DNA of 64,000 nucleotides from Streptomyces tanashiensis (GTDB lineage Bacteria; Actinomycetota; Actinomycetes; Streptomycetales; Streptomycetaceae), in the NCBI RefSeq assembly GCF_014648895.1, contig NZ_BMRZ01000006.1, positions 62,001-126,000 of the forward strand. The letters are read 5' to 3'. The notes below the pieces were generated by a model, which did not search any database, had not been told where the DNA came from, and saw nothing but the letters and a program-made list of their open reading frames with translations. The translations under genes were made by a program, and so were the position numbers. Shown piece after piece: positions 47,997 to 56,221 of this stretch (position 1 is the stretch's first letter; each line of letters starts with the position of its first letter).

Positions 47997-48359
47997 TCAG
48001 GCCTTCTTGACCACGCTGGACTTGAGCTGCATGGCGCCGAAGCCGTCGATGCGGCAGTCGATGTCGTGTCCGTCGACGCCGTCGACGAGACGTATGTTGC
48101 GCACCTTGGTACCGGCCTTGATACCGGACGGGTTGCCCTTGACCTTCAGCGCCTTCACGACGGTCACGGTGTCGCCGTCGCTGAGCACGTTGCCGACGGC
48201 GTCCTTGATCACACGCTCCCCGGCGGTGTCGGCGGAGCTCGTGGCGTCCTCGGTGGCCGGGACCCACTCGTGGCCGCACTCCGGGCACACCAGCAGCTCG
48301 TTCATCGGGTACGTGTACTCGCCGGCACACTGCGGGCAGGGAGGAAGGTTCTCGTTCAC
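47997..48359 (-). CDS. PhnA/YjdM family zinc-ribbon protein
   Basis: 120 residues. N-terminal zinc ribbon CPQCAGEYTYPMNELLVCPECGHEW, then the YjdM (PhnA) beta domain VLSDGDTVTVVKALKVKGNPSGIKAGTKVRNIRLVDGVDGHDIDCRIDGFGAMQLKSSVVKK. Historically linked with alkylphosphonate use, but its real function is undefined. GTG 48359 has GGGGGA upstream. Confidence 0.92.
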   Translation of the reverse strand: MNENLPPCPQCAGEYTYPMNELLVCPECGHEWVPATEDATSSADTAGERVIKDAVGNVLSDGDTVTVVKALKVKGNPSGIKAGTKVRNIRLVDGVDGHDIDCRIDGFGAMQLKSSVVKKA

Positions 48360-48421
48360 TCCCCCAGGATAGGCGGCGTGCACCCTCTGTGATCGCGGGC
48401 GAAGCCCGCCTGTGGATAACG

Positions 48422-48460
48422 CGAAAGTGCCGGTCGATACGAGATTGACCGGCACTTTCG
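48422..48460 (-). terminator. terminator hairpin after tRNA-Leu
   Basis: Perfect 14-bp arms CGAAAGTGCCGGTC (48422-48435) and complement (48447-48460), loop 11 nt, located 4 bp past the tRNA 3' end. Confidence 0.85.
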
Positions 48461-48464
48461 TGTG

Positions 48465-48550
48465 GTGTCCGAGGGGGGACTTGAACCCCCACGCCCGATA
48501 AAGGGCACTAGCACCTCAAGCTAGCGCGTCTGCCATTCCGCCACCCGGAC
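48465..48550 (-). tRNA. tRNA-Leu (anticodon GAG)
   Basis: 86-nt class II tRNA on the minus strand. Acceptor GTCCGGG pairs with CTCGGAC (one G-U), discriminator A, CCA not encoded. The anticodon stem CTAGC/GCTAG encloses the loop TTGAGGT, anticodon GAG, which reads CUC. A long variable arm (CCC...GGG) and the T-loop GTTCAAGTC fit leucine. A 32-nt hairpin (48558-48589) and TAGAGT at 48595-48600 lie in its 5' leader and promoter. Confidence 0.93.
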
Positions 48551-48747
48551 AAGGTGTCTGTCGCTCCGGGGTTTCCCCCGCGGCGACAGAGATAACTCTA
48601 CCAGGGGTTCGAGGTGCCTTTCACCAGCGTTTTCCATGGTCAGTGGGGTGGGACGGCCCTGTCCGCCCCGATCGGACCGGGACCGCCCCACCCCCCGTAC
48701 GGGGTGCTCACCCCCGTGCGCGCAGGGTGACGGAGAGAGCCGCCGGG

Positions 48748-49818
48748 TCAGCGGCCCTTCTCGCGCAGGGAGTGGAGGTGCTCGCTGGACCTGCGGGCGA
48801 AGGAGAGGGAGTCGACGGGGTTGTCACGCTCGGTCTGCCAGTGATGGGCGTTCCTCCCGTGCCGGGTACGGTTCACCGCGGAGATGAACCGCCGGTAGTC
48901 GATGTCCCCGTCCCCGACGTCCGTCATGCGGTAGCCGTAGGGGACCGCCGAGTCGTCACGGTCGCCGTCCTTCACGTGGAAGAGCGGATAGCGGTGGGGC
49001 TGGGCGAGGACGTAGTCGAGGGGGTCGAAGGGCGCGGGGGTCCCGTCCGGACGGACGGAGTAGCGGTACTGGCCGACGTACGCCCAGAAGATGTCCATCT
49101 CCAGGTGCACGAGCTCGGGGTCGGTCTCGGCGAGGAGGACGTCGTAGAGCCGGACGTCGGGGCGGTCGGTGGCGAAGGAGAACTCCTCCGAGTGGTTGTG
49201 CTGGTAGAACTTCATGCCGCGCTTGCGCGCCTCGGCGCCGAAATGGTTGAACTCCTCGGCACAGCGCTTCCAGCCGTCGACGGTGGAGCCGTAGCGCCAC
49301 GGCCCGGAGGCGGTGCCGATGTGGGGCAGGCCCAGGGCGGCGGCGTCGTCGAGGACCTGGTCGAGGTTCTGGGCGAAGGTGTACGCGGCGGGGTCGCTCG
49401 CGTAGTAGCCGACGTGACTGCCGATGGCCCGCAGCCCGTGGTCGCGGGTGAGCCTCTTCAGCTCGGCGAGGGTCAGCGCGCCGACGGCGCCCTGGCTGTA
49501 GCCGGCGTACTCGACCTCGTCGTAGCCGTACTTCTGGAGCTCCGCGAAGACGGCGGCGAAGCCGAGGGTGGCGACCTTGTCGCGCAGCGAGTACAGCTGG
49601 ATGCCGAGCCGCCCGGGCGGCAGGACGGGGCGCCCGTGCCCCTGCCCCCGGGACGCGGGGTCGGCGGTGGCGGCCGCTGCGGCGGGGGCCGCGGCACCGA
49701 GGAGGGCGGCGGCGGTCGCGCCGGCGGCGACGCCGAGCATGTTGCGCCGGCTGAGCCGGTGGACGAGCTCGGGATCGGCGGCAGTGTCGGTACGGCCGGT
49801 GCGACGGATGCGACTCAT
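48748..49818 (-). CDS. Tat-exported sugar phosphate isomerase/epimerase-like protein
   Basis: 356 residues. Twin-arginine signal LSRRNMLGVAAGATAAALLGAAAPAAAAA. Then an AP-endonuclease-2/xylose-isomerase-like TIM barrel: GIQLYSLRDKVATLGFAAVFAELQKYGYDEVEYAGY, GSHVGYYA, FYQHNHSEEF, LEMDIFWAYVG and FHVKDGD, holding the metal ligands His/Glu/Asp/His. Probably extracytoplasmic sugar isomerase or epimerase. ATG 49818 has AAGGAG. Downstream end of the ebo-like operon, probably its last gene. Confidence 0.88.
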   Translation of the reverse strand: MSRIRRTGRTDTAADPELVHRLSRRNMLGVAAGATAAALLGAAAPAAAAATADPASRGQGHGRPVLPPGRLGIQLYSLRDKVATLGFAAVFAELQKYGYDEVEYAGYSQGAVGALTLAELKRLTRDHGLRAIGSHVGYYASDPAAYTFAQNLDQVLDDAAALGLPHIGTASGPWRYGSTVDGWKRCAEEFNHFGAEARKRGMKFYQHNHSEEFSFATDRPDVRLYDVLLAETDPELVHLEMDIFWAYVGQYRYSVRPDGTPAPFDPLDYVLAQPHRYPLFHVKDGDRDDSAVPYGYRMTDVGDGDIDYRRFISAVNRTRHGRNAHHWQTERDNPVDSLSFARRSSEHLHSLREKGR

Positions 49819-49876
49819 CTGTGGATAACTCCTTGGCTGTCGTCGGGGTCTGCTTCACTGGAATCCGGTCGGGGCC

Positions 49877-51262
49877 TCACGCGACTCCGGCCAGCCTGAG
49901 CAGCAGGTTCTTCACATCGGTGGCCGCGACGCGGCCGCTTACGGCGCGGGGGGTGGAGCACAGAATGAGCGGACTTTCGTCCTCGCTCGTGGGGAGGCGG
50001 CCATGGCTGCCGCGAAGAGGTGACGGGTCGAGAGGGACGACCGCGAGCCGGTAGCGCATACCGAGCTTCTTGCGCGCGATCTCCTTGGCCGCCCTGATCC
50101 GGACGTACGGGTCGAGCGGGTCCATGAGCAGCTCGGCGGGGTCGTAGCCGGGCTTGCGGTGGATCTCGACGAGCTGCGCGAAGTCGGGGGCGCGGGCATC
50201 GTCCAGCCAGTAGTAGTACGTGAACCAGGCGTCGGGCTCGGCGAGGGCGACCAGCTCCCCCGAGCGCGGGTGGTCGAGGCCGTACTCCTTCTTGCCGTCG
50301 TCGTCGAGGAGCGCTTCGAGACCGGGGAGGTCCGCGAGCGCCTCCCGGACGGCCGGCAGGTCGCCGGGGCGCCGGACGTACACATGGGCGATCTGGTGGT
50401 CGGCCACGGCGAACGCCCGGGAGGCCATGGGGTCCAGGTACTCCATGCCGTCCTGGGTGTGGACCTCCAGGAGCCCTGCGCGGCGCAGTGCCCGGTTGAT
50501 GTCGACGGGCCGGTGGACACGGGTGATGCCGTACTCGGAGAGGGCGACGACCGTGCGGCCCTCGGCCCGGGCGTCGGCGAGGAGCGGGGCGAGCACGGCG
50601 TCGAGCTCGGCGGCGGCGCGGAAGGAGCGCGGATCGTCGGGGCCGTGACGCTGGAGGTCGTAGTCGAGGTGCGGGACGTAGCAGAGGGCGAGGTCGGGGC
50701 GGCGGGTGCGCAGGATGTGACGGGTCGCGTCGACGATCCACCGGCTCGATTCGAGGTCGGCGCCGGGGCCCCAGAAGTGGAAGAGGGGGAAGGTGCCGAA
50801 CTTCTCGGTGAGCTCGTCGTGGAGGGCGGGGGGCCGGGTGTAGCAGTCGGGTTCCTTGCGTCCGTCGGCGTAGTAGACGGGCCGGGGGGTGACGGTGATG
50901 TCGGTGTCGGCGCCCATGGCGTACCACCAGCAGATGTTGGCGACGGTGTAGCCGGGGTGGGAGCGGCGGGCGGCGTCCCAGAGACGGTCGCCGGAGACGA
51001 GGCCGTTGTGCTGGCGCCACAGCAGGACGTCGCCGAGTTCGCGGAAGTACCAGCCGTTGCCGACGATGCCGTGCTCGGCGGGGAGGGTGCCGGTGAGGAA
51101 GGTGGTCTGGGCGGTGCAGGTGACGGCGGGCAGGACGGTGGAGAGCGGGGCCTGGGACCCGGCGCGGGCGAGGGCGGACAGGTGCGGCATGTGCGGGAGG
51201 AGTCGTGGGGTGAGACCGACGACGTCCAGGACCAGGAGGGGGGTGGGCCGCTTGTCGGTCAT
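49877..51262 (-). CDS. alkaline phosphatase family / nucleotide pyrophosphatase-phosphodiesterase
   Basis: 461 residues. Metal and catalytic Thr region LVLDVVGLTPRLLPHMPHLSALARAG and LPAVTCTAQTTFLTGTLPAEHGIVGNGW is the type I phosphodiesterase/NPP signature. CYVPHLDYDLQRHGPD gives the further His/Asp ligands, and VVALSEYGITRV and VADHQIAHVYV complete the site. It should cleave phosphodiester or pyrophosphate bonds. ATG overlaps the EboE stop (ATGA). Member of the ebo-like operon. Confidence 0.9.
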   Translation of the reverse strand: MTDKRPTPLLVLDVVGLTPRLLPHMPHLSALARAGSQAPLSTVLPAVTCTAQTTFLTGTLPAEHGIVGNGWYFRELGDVLLWRQHNGLVSGDRLWDAARRSHPGYTVANICWWYAMGADTDITVTPRPVYYADGRKEPDCYTRPPALHDELTEKFGTFPLFHFWGPGADLESSRWIVDATRHILRTRRPDLALCYVPHLDYDLQRHGPDDPRSFRAAAELDAVLAPLLADARAEGRTVVALSEYGITRVHRPVDINRALRRAGLLEVHTQDGMEYLDPMASRAFAVADHQIAHVYVRRPGDLPAVREALADLPGLEALLDDDGKKEYGLDHPRSGELVALAEPDAWFTYYYWLDDARAPDFAQLVEIHRKPGYDPAELLMDPLDPYVRIRAAKEIARKKLGMRYRLAVVPLDPSPLRGSHGRLPTSEDESPLILCSTPRAVSGRVAATDVKNLLLRLAGVA

Positions 51263-52581
51263 GGCAGTTCCTTGAGGCCGAGGTCGGTCAGCAGGTCGCG
51301 GGCCAGGGTCAGTTCGGCGGCGATGCCGTCCGCGAGCCGGGCCCGGGTGCGGGGGCGCCGGTCGGGAGGGAGGGCCTGCCAGGTGTAGGTCTCGACCTCC
51401 AGGTGGCGGGTGCGCGGGTGCGGGCCGCCGACGAGGAGGGCGAGCGTGTCCCGGAGGACGGGCAGCGTGGAGGCGAGCGGAGGAGCGGGGGGAGCATGCA
51501 GGGGTACGTGGAAGTGGGCGCGCCAGGGCGTCGCGTCGGGGAGCCCGGGGGTGTCTCCGGGGTCGGGGCCGGGAGGTCGGGCGGGGCTCGCGCCCGAGGC
51601 TTGGGCGGGGCTCGCGCCGGGGGATTCGGCAGGGCTCGCGCCGGGGGATGCGGTGGGACTCTCGCCGGAGGTTGCGGCGGGGCCGTGGCTCCGGGTGGCG
51701 AGGGCTTCGGGGAGGTCGTCGGTGCCGCGCAGTCCGGCGGCGGTCCGGGTACGGGTCTGGTGGAGGAAGCGGGGTTCCGCGAAGGCGGCGAGCGCGGCCC
51801 TGACCTCGGGGAGATGCGGGTGCTCGGCGTGGAGCGCGGCGGAGAGCTGGGCCTTGGGGACGGCGATGCCGGCGGCGGCGAGCGACTCCAGGGCGGTGCG
51901 CGGGTCCTCGAACGAGGTCGCGAGATGGCAGGTGTCGAGGCAGACACCGATCCGGGGGCTGCGGAGGCCCGGTGGGGAGGTCAGGGCGGCGACGGCGTCG
52001 GCGACGGTCTCGACGGTGCAGCCGGGTTCCGGTTCGAGACCGATCCGGATGCTCTTCCCGGTGAGTTCCTCCAGGGCGTCGAGGCGCGCGGCGAGGGTGG
52101 ACAGGGCGGTGCGGGCGGTGGCGGCGGCCGTGGCCGTCCAAGGGGTTCGCCAGCCGAGCGGCAGGGTGGAGACGGAGCCTTCGGTGACGTCCTCGGGAAG
52201 CAGCGCGGCGAGGAGCCGGGCCAGGTCGGTGGTGTGGGCGAGGCGTTCGGGGCGGGTCCAGTCGGGCTGGTAGACCCGGTACTTGACCTCGTCGGCGCCG
52301 AAGCCCTCGTAGGGGAAGCCGTTCAGGGTGACCACTTCGAGGCCCCGGCGGTCGAGCTCGGCGCGCAGCGCCCGGAGGGAGGCCGGGTCGGCGGTCAGGG
52401 AGTGCGCGGCGTCCCGGGCGAGCCAGAGGCCGATGCCGAGGCGGTCGCGGCCGAGCCGGCGGCGGACCGGCTCGCAGTGGTCGCGGAGCTGGGCGAGGAC
52501 GCCGTCGAGGGTCTCGGCCGGGTGCACGTTGGTGCAGTAGGCGAGGTGGACGGTGGAGCCGTCGGGGTGCCGGAAGCGCAT
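51259..52581 (-). CDS. eboE: EboE-like TIM-barrel protein (metabolite traffic protein)
   Basis: 440 residues, xylose-isomerase-like TIM barrel: HLAYCTNVHPAETLDGVLAQLRDHCEPVRRRLG at the start, GLWLARDAAHSLTADP, LNGFPYEGFGADEVKYRVYQPDW, IGLEPEPGCTVETV and IGVCLDTCHLATSFEDP. This N-terminus and order match the EboE family of ebo clusters. Residues about 300-345 are an inserted SPGASPAE-type repeat linker, unlike the usual family. Start ATG 52581 has GAGG overlapping the previous stop. Confidence 0.85.
   Translation of the reverse strand: MRFRHPDGSTVHLAYCTNVHPAETLDGVLAQLRDHCEPVRRRLGRDRLGIGLWLARDAAHSLTADPASLRALRAELDRRGLEVVTLNGFPYEGFGADEVKYRVYQPDWTRPERLAHTTDLARLLAALLPEDVTEGSVSTLPLGWRTPWTATAAATARTALSTLAARLDALEELTGKSIRIGLEPEPGCTVETVADAVAALTSPPGLRSPRIGVCLDTCHLATSFEDPRTALESLAAAGIAVPKAQLSAALHAEHPHLPEVRAALAAFAEPRFLHQTRTRTAAGLRGTDDLPEALATRSHGPAATSGESPTASPGASPAESPGASPAQASGASPARPPGPDPGDTPGLPDATPWRAHFHVPLHAPPAPPLASTLPVLRDTLALLVGGPHPRTRHLEVETYTWQALPPDRRPRTRARLADGIAAELTLARDLLTDLGLKELP
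51585..51680. repeat. in-frame 24-bp repeats inside the eboE-like gene
   Basis: Four diverged 24-bp units around gGGGCTCGCGCCGGGGGATkCG encode the 8-residue motif SPGASPAE in a Pro/Ala/Ser linker. In frame (a multiple of three) and inside the TIM-barrel protein's C-terminal third. Confidence 0.7.
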
Positions 52582-52591
52582 CCGTGGCGCC

Positions 52592-53440
52592 TCATTCCCC
52601 GCCGCGAAGGACCGAGTTGCCCTCGTGCAGGTCCGGTGGGGTGGGGAGGTCGAGGTGGAGGCGTCCGCTGAGGCCGTAGAAGGCGACGGGGTTGCGCCAC
52701 AGGACCTGGTCGACGTCGTCGTCCGTGAAGCCGGCGACGAGCATGGCGTCGGCGACCGCCCGGGTCCTGAGGGGGTCGCTTCTCCCCCAGTCGGCGGCCG
52801 AGTTCACGAGAATGCGTCCGGTGCCGTACTCCTTCAGGATCGCGACCGTCCGGTGCTCGTCCATCTTGGTGTCGGGGTAGACGGAGAAGCCGAGCCAGGC
52901 GCCGCTGTCGGCGGCTTCCTTGACGGTCGTCTCGTTGAGGTGGTCGAGGAGGACACGGTCCGGGGGCAGGACGGACTCGCGGACGACGTCGATCGTGCGG
53001 CGCAGACCGGTGAGCTTGTCGCGGTGCGGGGTGTGGACGAGGGCGGGCAGACCGTGGTCGGCGGCGAGCTGGAGCTGGGCGGCGAGGGCCGTGTCCTCGG
53101 CGGGGGTCAGGGAGTCGTAGCCGATCTCGCCGACGGCGACGACGCCGTCCTTGGCGAGATACCGCGGCAGTTCGTCCAGGACGGGGACGCAGCGGGGGTC
53201 GTTGGCCTCCTTGGGGTTGAGGGCGAGGGCGCAGTGGTGGGTGATGCCGTGCTGGGCGGCCCGGAAGGGTTCCCAGCCGAGGAGGGAGTCGAAGTGGTCG
53301 AGGAAGGTGGCGGGCGAGGTGCGGGGCTGGCCGAGCCAGAAGGAGGGTTCGACGAGGGCGCGGACACCGGCGTCGTACATCGCCCGGTAGTCGTCCGTGG
53401 TGCGCGAGGTCATGTGGATGTGCGGGTCGAAGATGCGCAT
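52592..53440 (-). CDS. eboB: TatD-family metal-dependent hydrolase (EboB-like)
   Basis: 282 residues, amidohydrolase TIM barrel: FDPHIHMTSRTTDDYRAMYDAGVRALVEPSFW with HxH metal ligands, AVGEIGYDSLTPAED, PALVHTPH and LLDHLNETTV. This is the TatD-like hydrolase member of ebo clusters. Its ATG overlaps the EboA stop by one base (TGATG). Reaction unknown. Confidence 0.87.
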   Translation of the reverse strand: MRIFDPHIHMTSRTTDDYRAMYDAGVRALVEPSFWLGQPRTSPATFLDHFDSLLGWEPFRAAQHGITHHCALALNPKEANDPRCVPVLDELPRYLAKDGVVAVGEIGYDSLTPAEDTALAAQLQLAADHGLPALVHTPHRDKLTGLRRTIDVVRESVLPPDRVLLDHLNETTVKEAADSGAWLGFSVYPDTKMDEHRTVAILKEYGTGRILVNSAADWGRSDPLRTRAVADAMLVAGFTDDDVDQVLWRNPVAFYGLSGRLHLDLPTPPDLHEGNSVLRGGE

Positions 53441-53994
53441 CAGGACTCCTCGGCGGGGGTGGTGAGGGCGAGGACGCGGGACAGACCGTCGGGGAGGGGA
53501 CGGCCGGCGGCGGTGCGTTCGGCGGCGTGGTCGATGAGCATGCGGGCGAGTTCGGTGTCACCGGCGGCGCGCTCGGCGAGACCGGCGACGGCGGTGACGG
53601 GCACTCCGGTGAACAGGCACTTGAGGAGGGCGTGGCGCCAGGCGTGGGCGGGGAGGTGGGTGGCGGCGTAGGGGCCGAGGGCGGCGGCGATGAGGGTGGT
53701 GTCGTGGGTGCGCAGGGCGTCCTCGACGAGGGGCAGGGCCTCGGGGCCGGGGACGAGAGCGGGGAGGGCCAGGAGGACGGCGCGGCGTTCGGCCGCGGTG
53801 CCGTGGTGGTAGAGGCGGGCGAGGGTGTCGGGTCCGGCACCGGCGGCCCTGAGGAGTCGGGTGCGGGCCTCGTCCGCGTGCGCGGGGCCGCAGTGCCGTC
53901 CGGCGGCCACGAAGTACGGCTCCCATGCGGGGGTGCCGGTGGCGGCCTCGCCGAGGGCGGAGTCCAGCCAGGCGCGGGTGGGTTCGGTCAGCAT
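53440..53994 (-). CDS. eboA: EboA domain protein
   Basis: 184 residues, all-helical, consistent with the EboA family, which has no known fold match: W-L-D-S-A-L-G start, GADTLARLYHHGTAAERRAVLLALPAL, LVEDALRTHDTTLIAAALGPYAATHLPAHAWRHALLKCLFTGVPVTAVAGLAERA and ELARMLIDHAAERTAAGR. It overlaps the upstream isomerase by 7 bp and the downstream TatD gene by 1 bp. Assigned by family features plus its ebo neighbours. Confidence 0.82.
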   Translation of the reverse strand: MLTEPTRAWLDSALGEAATGTPAWEPYFVAAGRHCGPAHADEARTRLLRAAGAGPDTLARLYHHGTAAERRAVLLALPALVPGPEALPLVEDALRTHDTTLIAAALGPYAATHLPAHAWRHALLKCLFTGVPVTAVAGLAERAAGDTELARMLIDHAAERTAAGRPLPDGLSRVLALTTPAEES

Positions 53995-55079
53995 GCCGGG
54001 GTCTCCTGGCGCAGGAAGGAGAGGGAGGAGCGGGCGAGTTCGGGGCCGGCGTGGGAGTGCCGGGGCAGTTCGACGACCGTCAGCCCCGGGTAGCCGGCGG
54101 CGGTGAGTTCCGCGAGGGCGGCCAGGACGGGCGGGAAGTCGATCTCTCCGTCACCGAACGGGAGGTGTTCGTGGACTCCGCGTCGCATGTCCTCGATCTG
54201 GACGTGGTGGATCCAGGGAGCGGCGGCGCGGACGCAGTCGGCGGGAGGGAGGGGTTCGAGGCACTGGCAGTGGCCGATGTCGAGGGTGAGACCGAGAACG
54301 GCGGGCGGGGGTTCGCCGAGGAGACCGCGCAGCTGGTGGAAGTCGTCGAGGGTGGAGAGGAGATGACCGGGTTCGGGTTCGACGGCGAGGGGCACGCGGG
54401 CGGCTTCCGCGGCTTCCAGTACGGGGGACAGTGAGGTGACGAGCCGCTTCCAGGCCTCGTCGGGCGGGGTGCCGGCGGGGAGGGTGCCGCTGAAGCAGTG
54501 CACGGCGTGCGCGCCGAGGTCGGCGGCCACCCGCACGGCCCGCAGGAGGAGGCGCACGCGGGCCGCGCGGTCCTCCGGGTCCGGGTCGAGCAGGGACGGC
54601 CCGTGCTTGCGGCGCGGGTCCAGGACGTAGCGGGCCCCGGTCTCGACGGTCACACCGAGCCCGAGCTCGCCCAGGCGCCGGGCGACCCGGGCGGTGCGGG
54701 CGACCAGGTCGGGCGCGAGGGGGTCGAGGTGCATGTGGTCGAGGGTCAGCCCGACCCCGTCGTAGCCGAGATCGGCGAGGAGCCCGAGGGCCTCGTCGAG
54801 GCGGAGGTCGCCGAGGCCGTTGGTGCCGTAGCCGAGGCGGAGGGCCGCCGGGCCGCCGCTGCCGTGATCGCCCCGGAAGGCGGTGCGGTCGGCCGGGCCC
54901 GAGTAGGGGGCCGTTCGGCTGTCGGCGCGGCCGGACGTGCCGAAGAGGGGGTGGGCTTGGACGTCGGCGCGGTCGGCCGGGCCCGAGCGGGGGGCCGTTC
55001 GGCTGTCGGCTCGGGCGGCCGGGCCCGAGCGGGGGTGGGCTGGGACGTCGGTGCGGGAGTGGGGGTGGGCGTGGGTCAT
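53988..55079 (-). CDS. sugar phosphate isomerase/epimerase of the ebo-like operon
   Basis: 363 residues. The first ~70 residues are a low-complexity extension built of two 28-residue repeats (each with ADSRTAP and SGPADR). The TIM barrel begins at LRLGYGTNGLGDLRLDEALGLLADLGYDGVGLTLDHMHLDPLAP and continues with VETGARYVLDP, VPLAVEPEPGHLL, GLTLDIGHCQCLE and HHVQIEDM, holding Glu/Asp/His metal ligands. ATG overlaps the UbiA stop (ATGA), which fixes the start upstream of the repeats. Confidence 0.87.
   Translation of the reverse strand: MTHAHPHSRTDVPAHPRSGPAARADSRTAPRSGPADRADVQAHPLFGTSGRADSRTAPYSGPADRTAFRGDHGSGGPAALRLGYGTNGLGDLRLDEALGLLADLGYDGVGLTLDHMHLDPLAPDLVARTARVARRLGELGLGVTVETGARYVLDPRRKHGPSLLDPDPEDRAARVRLLLRAVRVAADLGAHAVHCFSGTLPAGTPPDEAWKRLVTSLSPVLEAAEAARVPLAVEPEPGHLLSTLDDFHQLRGLLGEPPPAVLGLTLDIGHCQCLEPLPPADCVRAAAPWIHHVQIEDMRRGVHEHLPFGDGEIDFPPVLAALAELTAAGYPGLTVVELPRHSHAGPELARSSLSFLRQETPAC
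54887..55054. repeat. two 84-bp in-frame tandem repeats at the 5' end of the isomerase gene
   Basis: Units 54887-54970 and 54971-55054, similar over their full length with several substitutions. 84 bp is 28 codons, so the copy number can change without frameshift. The array starts 22 bp after the stop of the UbiA gene. Confidence 0.85.
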
Positions 55080-56221
55080 GTCGGGCTCACCTTCCGGGCG
55101 AGGGCGCGGGCGGCCGGGATCAGACCGAGCAGCGCGAGCGCGGTCCCCGGCGCCCCGCCTCGGGCGGCGAGCGCGGCCTGGAGCGGGATCGTCGCCCGGA
55201 TCCCGCCCCCGACTGCCCGCTCGGTGAGCGGCGCCGAGGGGTTGAGCGCGGCATGCAGGAGGAGGGTGGCGGGGGTACGGGCGTAGGCGAGGGCGAGCAA
55301 CGGCCCGAGCCGACGGGAGAGGGGGGAGGCGGGCACGGGGAGGGTGGGGCGGGGGCGGGGGGCGGGGCGGGGGCCCCCGGGGGGAGGGGGTTCCGGGGTG
55401 GCATCGGTGCCGGGGGCCTTCGAGCCTCCCGAGGTCGCTCCGGCCACCGCCAGGGTCACGGCGAGTGCCGCGAGTGGAGCGCGGGTGGATCCGCCCCGGG
55501 TCTCGTGGCGGGAGACGGCGGTCACGGCGTAGGTGTGGGCGCCGAGCAGGGCGGCGGAGGGGAGGGCCCGGGCGGCGTGGAGGCCCGGTCGCGGTGTGGC
55601 GGTCGTCGAGGCGATCGCGCCGAGGAGGAGGTCGAGGGCGCGGGCGGTGGCCATGGTGGCGGGGCCGGCGGGGGTGTGCTTGAGGCCGAGGTCGTAGGCC
55701 CAGACCGTGGTGGCGAGGGCGGTGGCCGTCGCGAGGGCGGGGCGGCCCGCGCGGGAGGCGAGGCCGAGGCCGGTGAGGGTCAGGGCCGCCGAGGCGGCCA
55801 GGGCGGCGCGGGGTGTGATGCGGCCGGAGGGAAGGGGCCGGTGGGGGCGTTCGAGGGCGTCCTCCTCGCGGTCGGCCCAGTCGTTGAGGGCCATGCCCGC
55901 CTCGTACAGGCAGAGGGAGGCTCCGATGGCGCGGAGGGTGCCACGGTCGGGGCGGGCCCCGGCGGCGGCGGCTCCGGCGAGGGCGTCGCCGGGTACGGAG
56001 AGGAGTGCGGAGACGCGGAGCAGTTCCGCCCAGGCGTGTGACCTGCCGGTGGCACGGCCGCTGCTCGGGCGCCCGCTCCCCACGGTTCGCCCACTCCCCA
56101 CGGTTCGCCCGCTCCCCACGGTTCGCCCACTCCCCACGGTTCGGCCTGTCCCCACGGTTCGGCCGCTCGTCGTGCCCCCGCTCCCTGCGGTTCGCCCACT
56201 CCCCGCGGTTCGGGCGGTCAT
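55076..56221 (-). CDS. eboC: UbiA-family prenyltransferase-like membrane protein (EboC-like)
   Basis: 381 residues. The first ~55 residues are GRTVGS hexapeptide repeats, probably disordered. The UbiA domain follows: WAELLRVSALLSVPGDALAGAA, then CLYEAGMALNDWADREEDALERPHRPLPSGRI with the NDxxDxxxD prenyl-diphosphate/Mg motif (here NDWADREED and ERPHRPL), and about seven or eight membrane helices. A Pro-rich loop (TPEPPPPGGPRPAPRPRP) interrupts the C-terminal half. ATG overlaps the upstream stop (ATGA). Confidence 0.88.
   Translation of the reverse strand: MTARTAGSGRTAGSGGTTSGRTVGTGRTVGSGRTVGSGRTVGSGRTVGSGRPSSGRATGRSHAWAELLRVSALLSVPGDALAGAAAAGARPDRGTLRAIGASLCLYEAGMALNDWADREEDALERPHRPLPSGRITPRAALAASAALTLTGLGLASRAGRPALATATALATTVWAYDLGLKHTPAGPATMATARALDLLLGAIASTTATPRPGLHAARALPSAALLGAHTYAVTAVSRHETRGGSTRAPLAALAVTLAVAGATSGGSKAPGTDATPEPPPPGGPRPAPRPRPTLPVPASPLSRRLGPLLALAYARTPATLLLHAALNPSAPLTERAVGGGIRATIPLQAALAARGGAPGTALALLGLIPAARALARKVSPT
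56071..56211. repeat. 18-bp tandem repeats encoding the UbiA N-terminus
   Basis: Five contiguous 18-bp units (56071, 56089, 56107, 56125, 56143), consensus GCCCrCTCCCCACGGTTC, then a degenerate stretch and one more unit at 56194-56211. Each encodes GRTVGS. The array begins 7 bp after the stop codon of the inositol-phosphate-synthase-like gene. Confidence 0.9.

Noticed and set aside
48558..48589. Riboswitch or small RNA between tRNA-Leu and the isomerase gene
   Set aside because: A single 32-nt hairpin in the tRNA 5' leader. No known riboswitch pattern.
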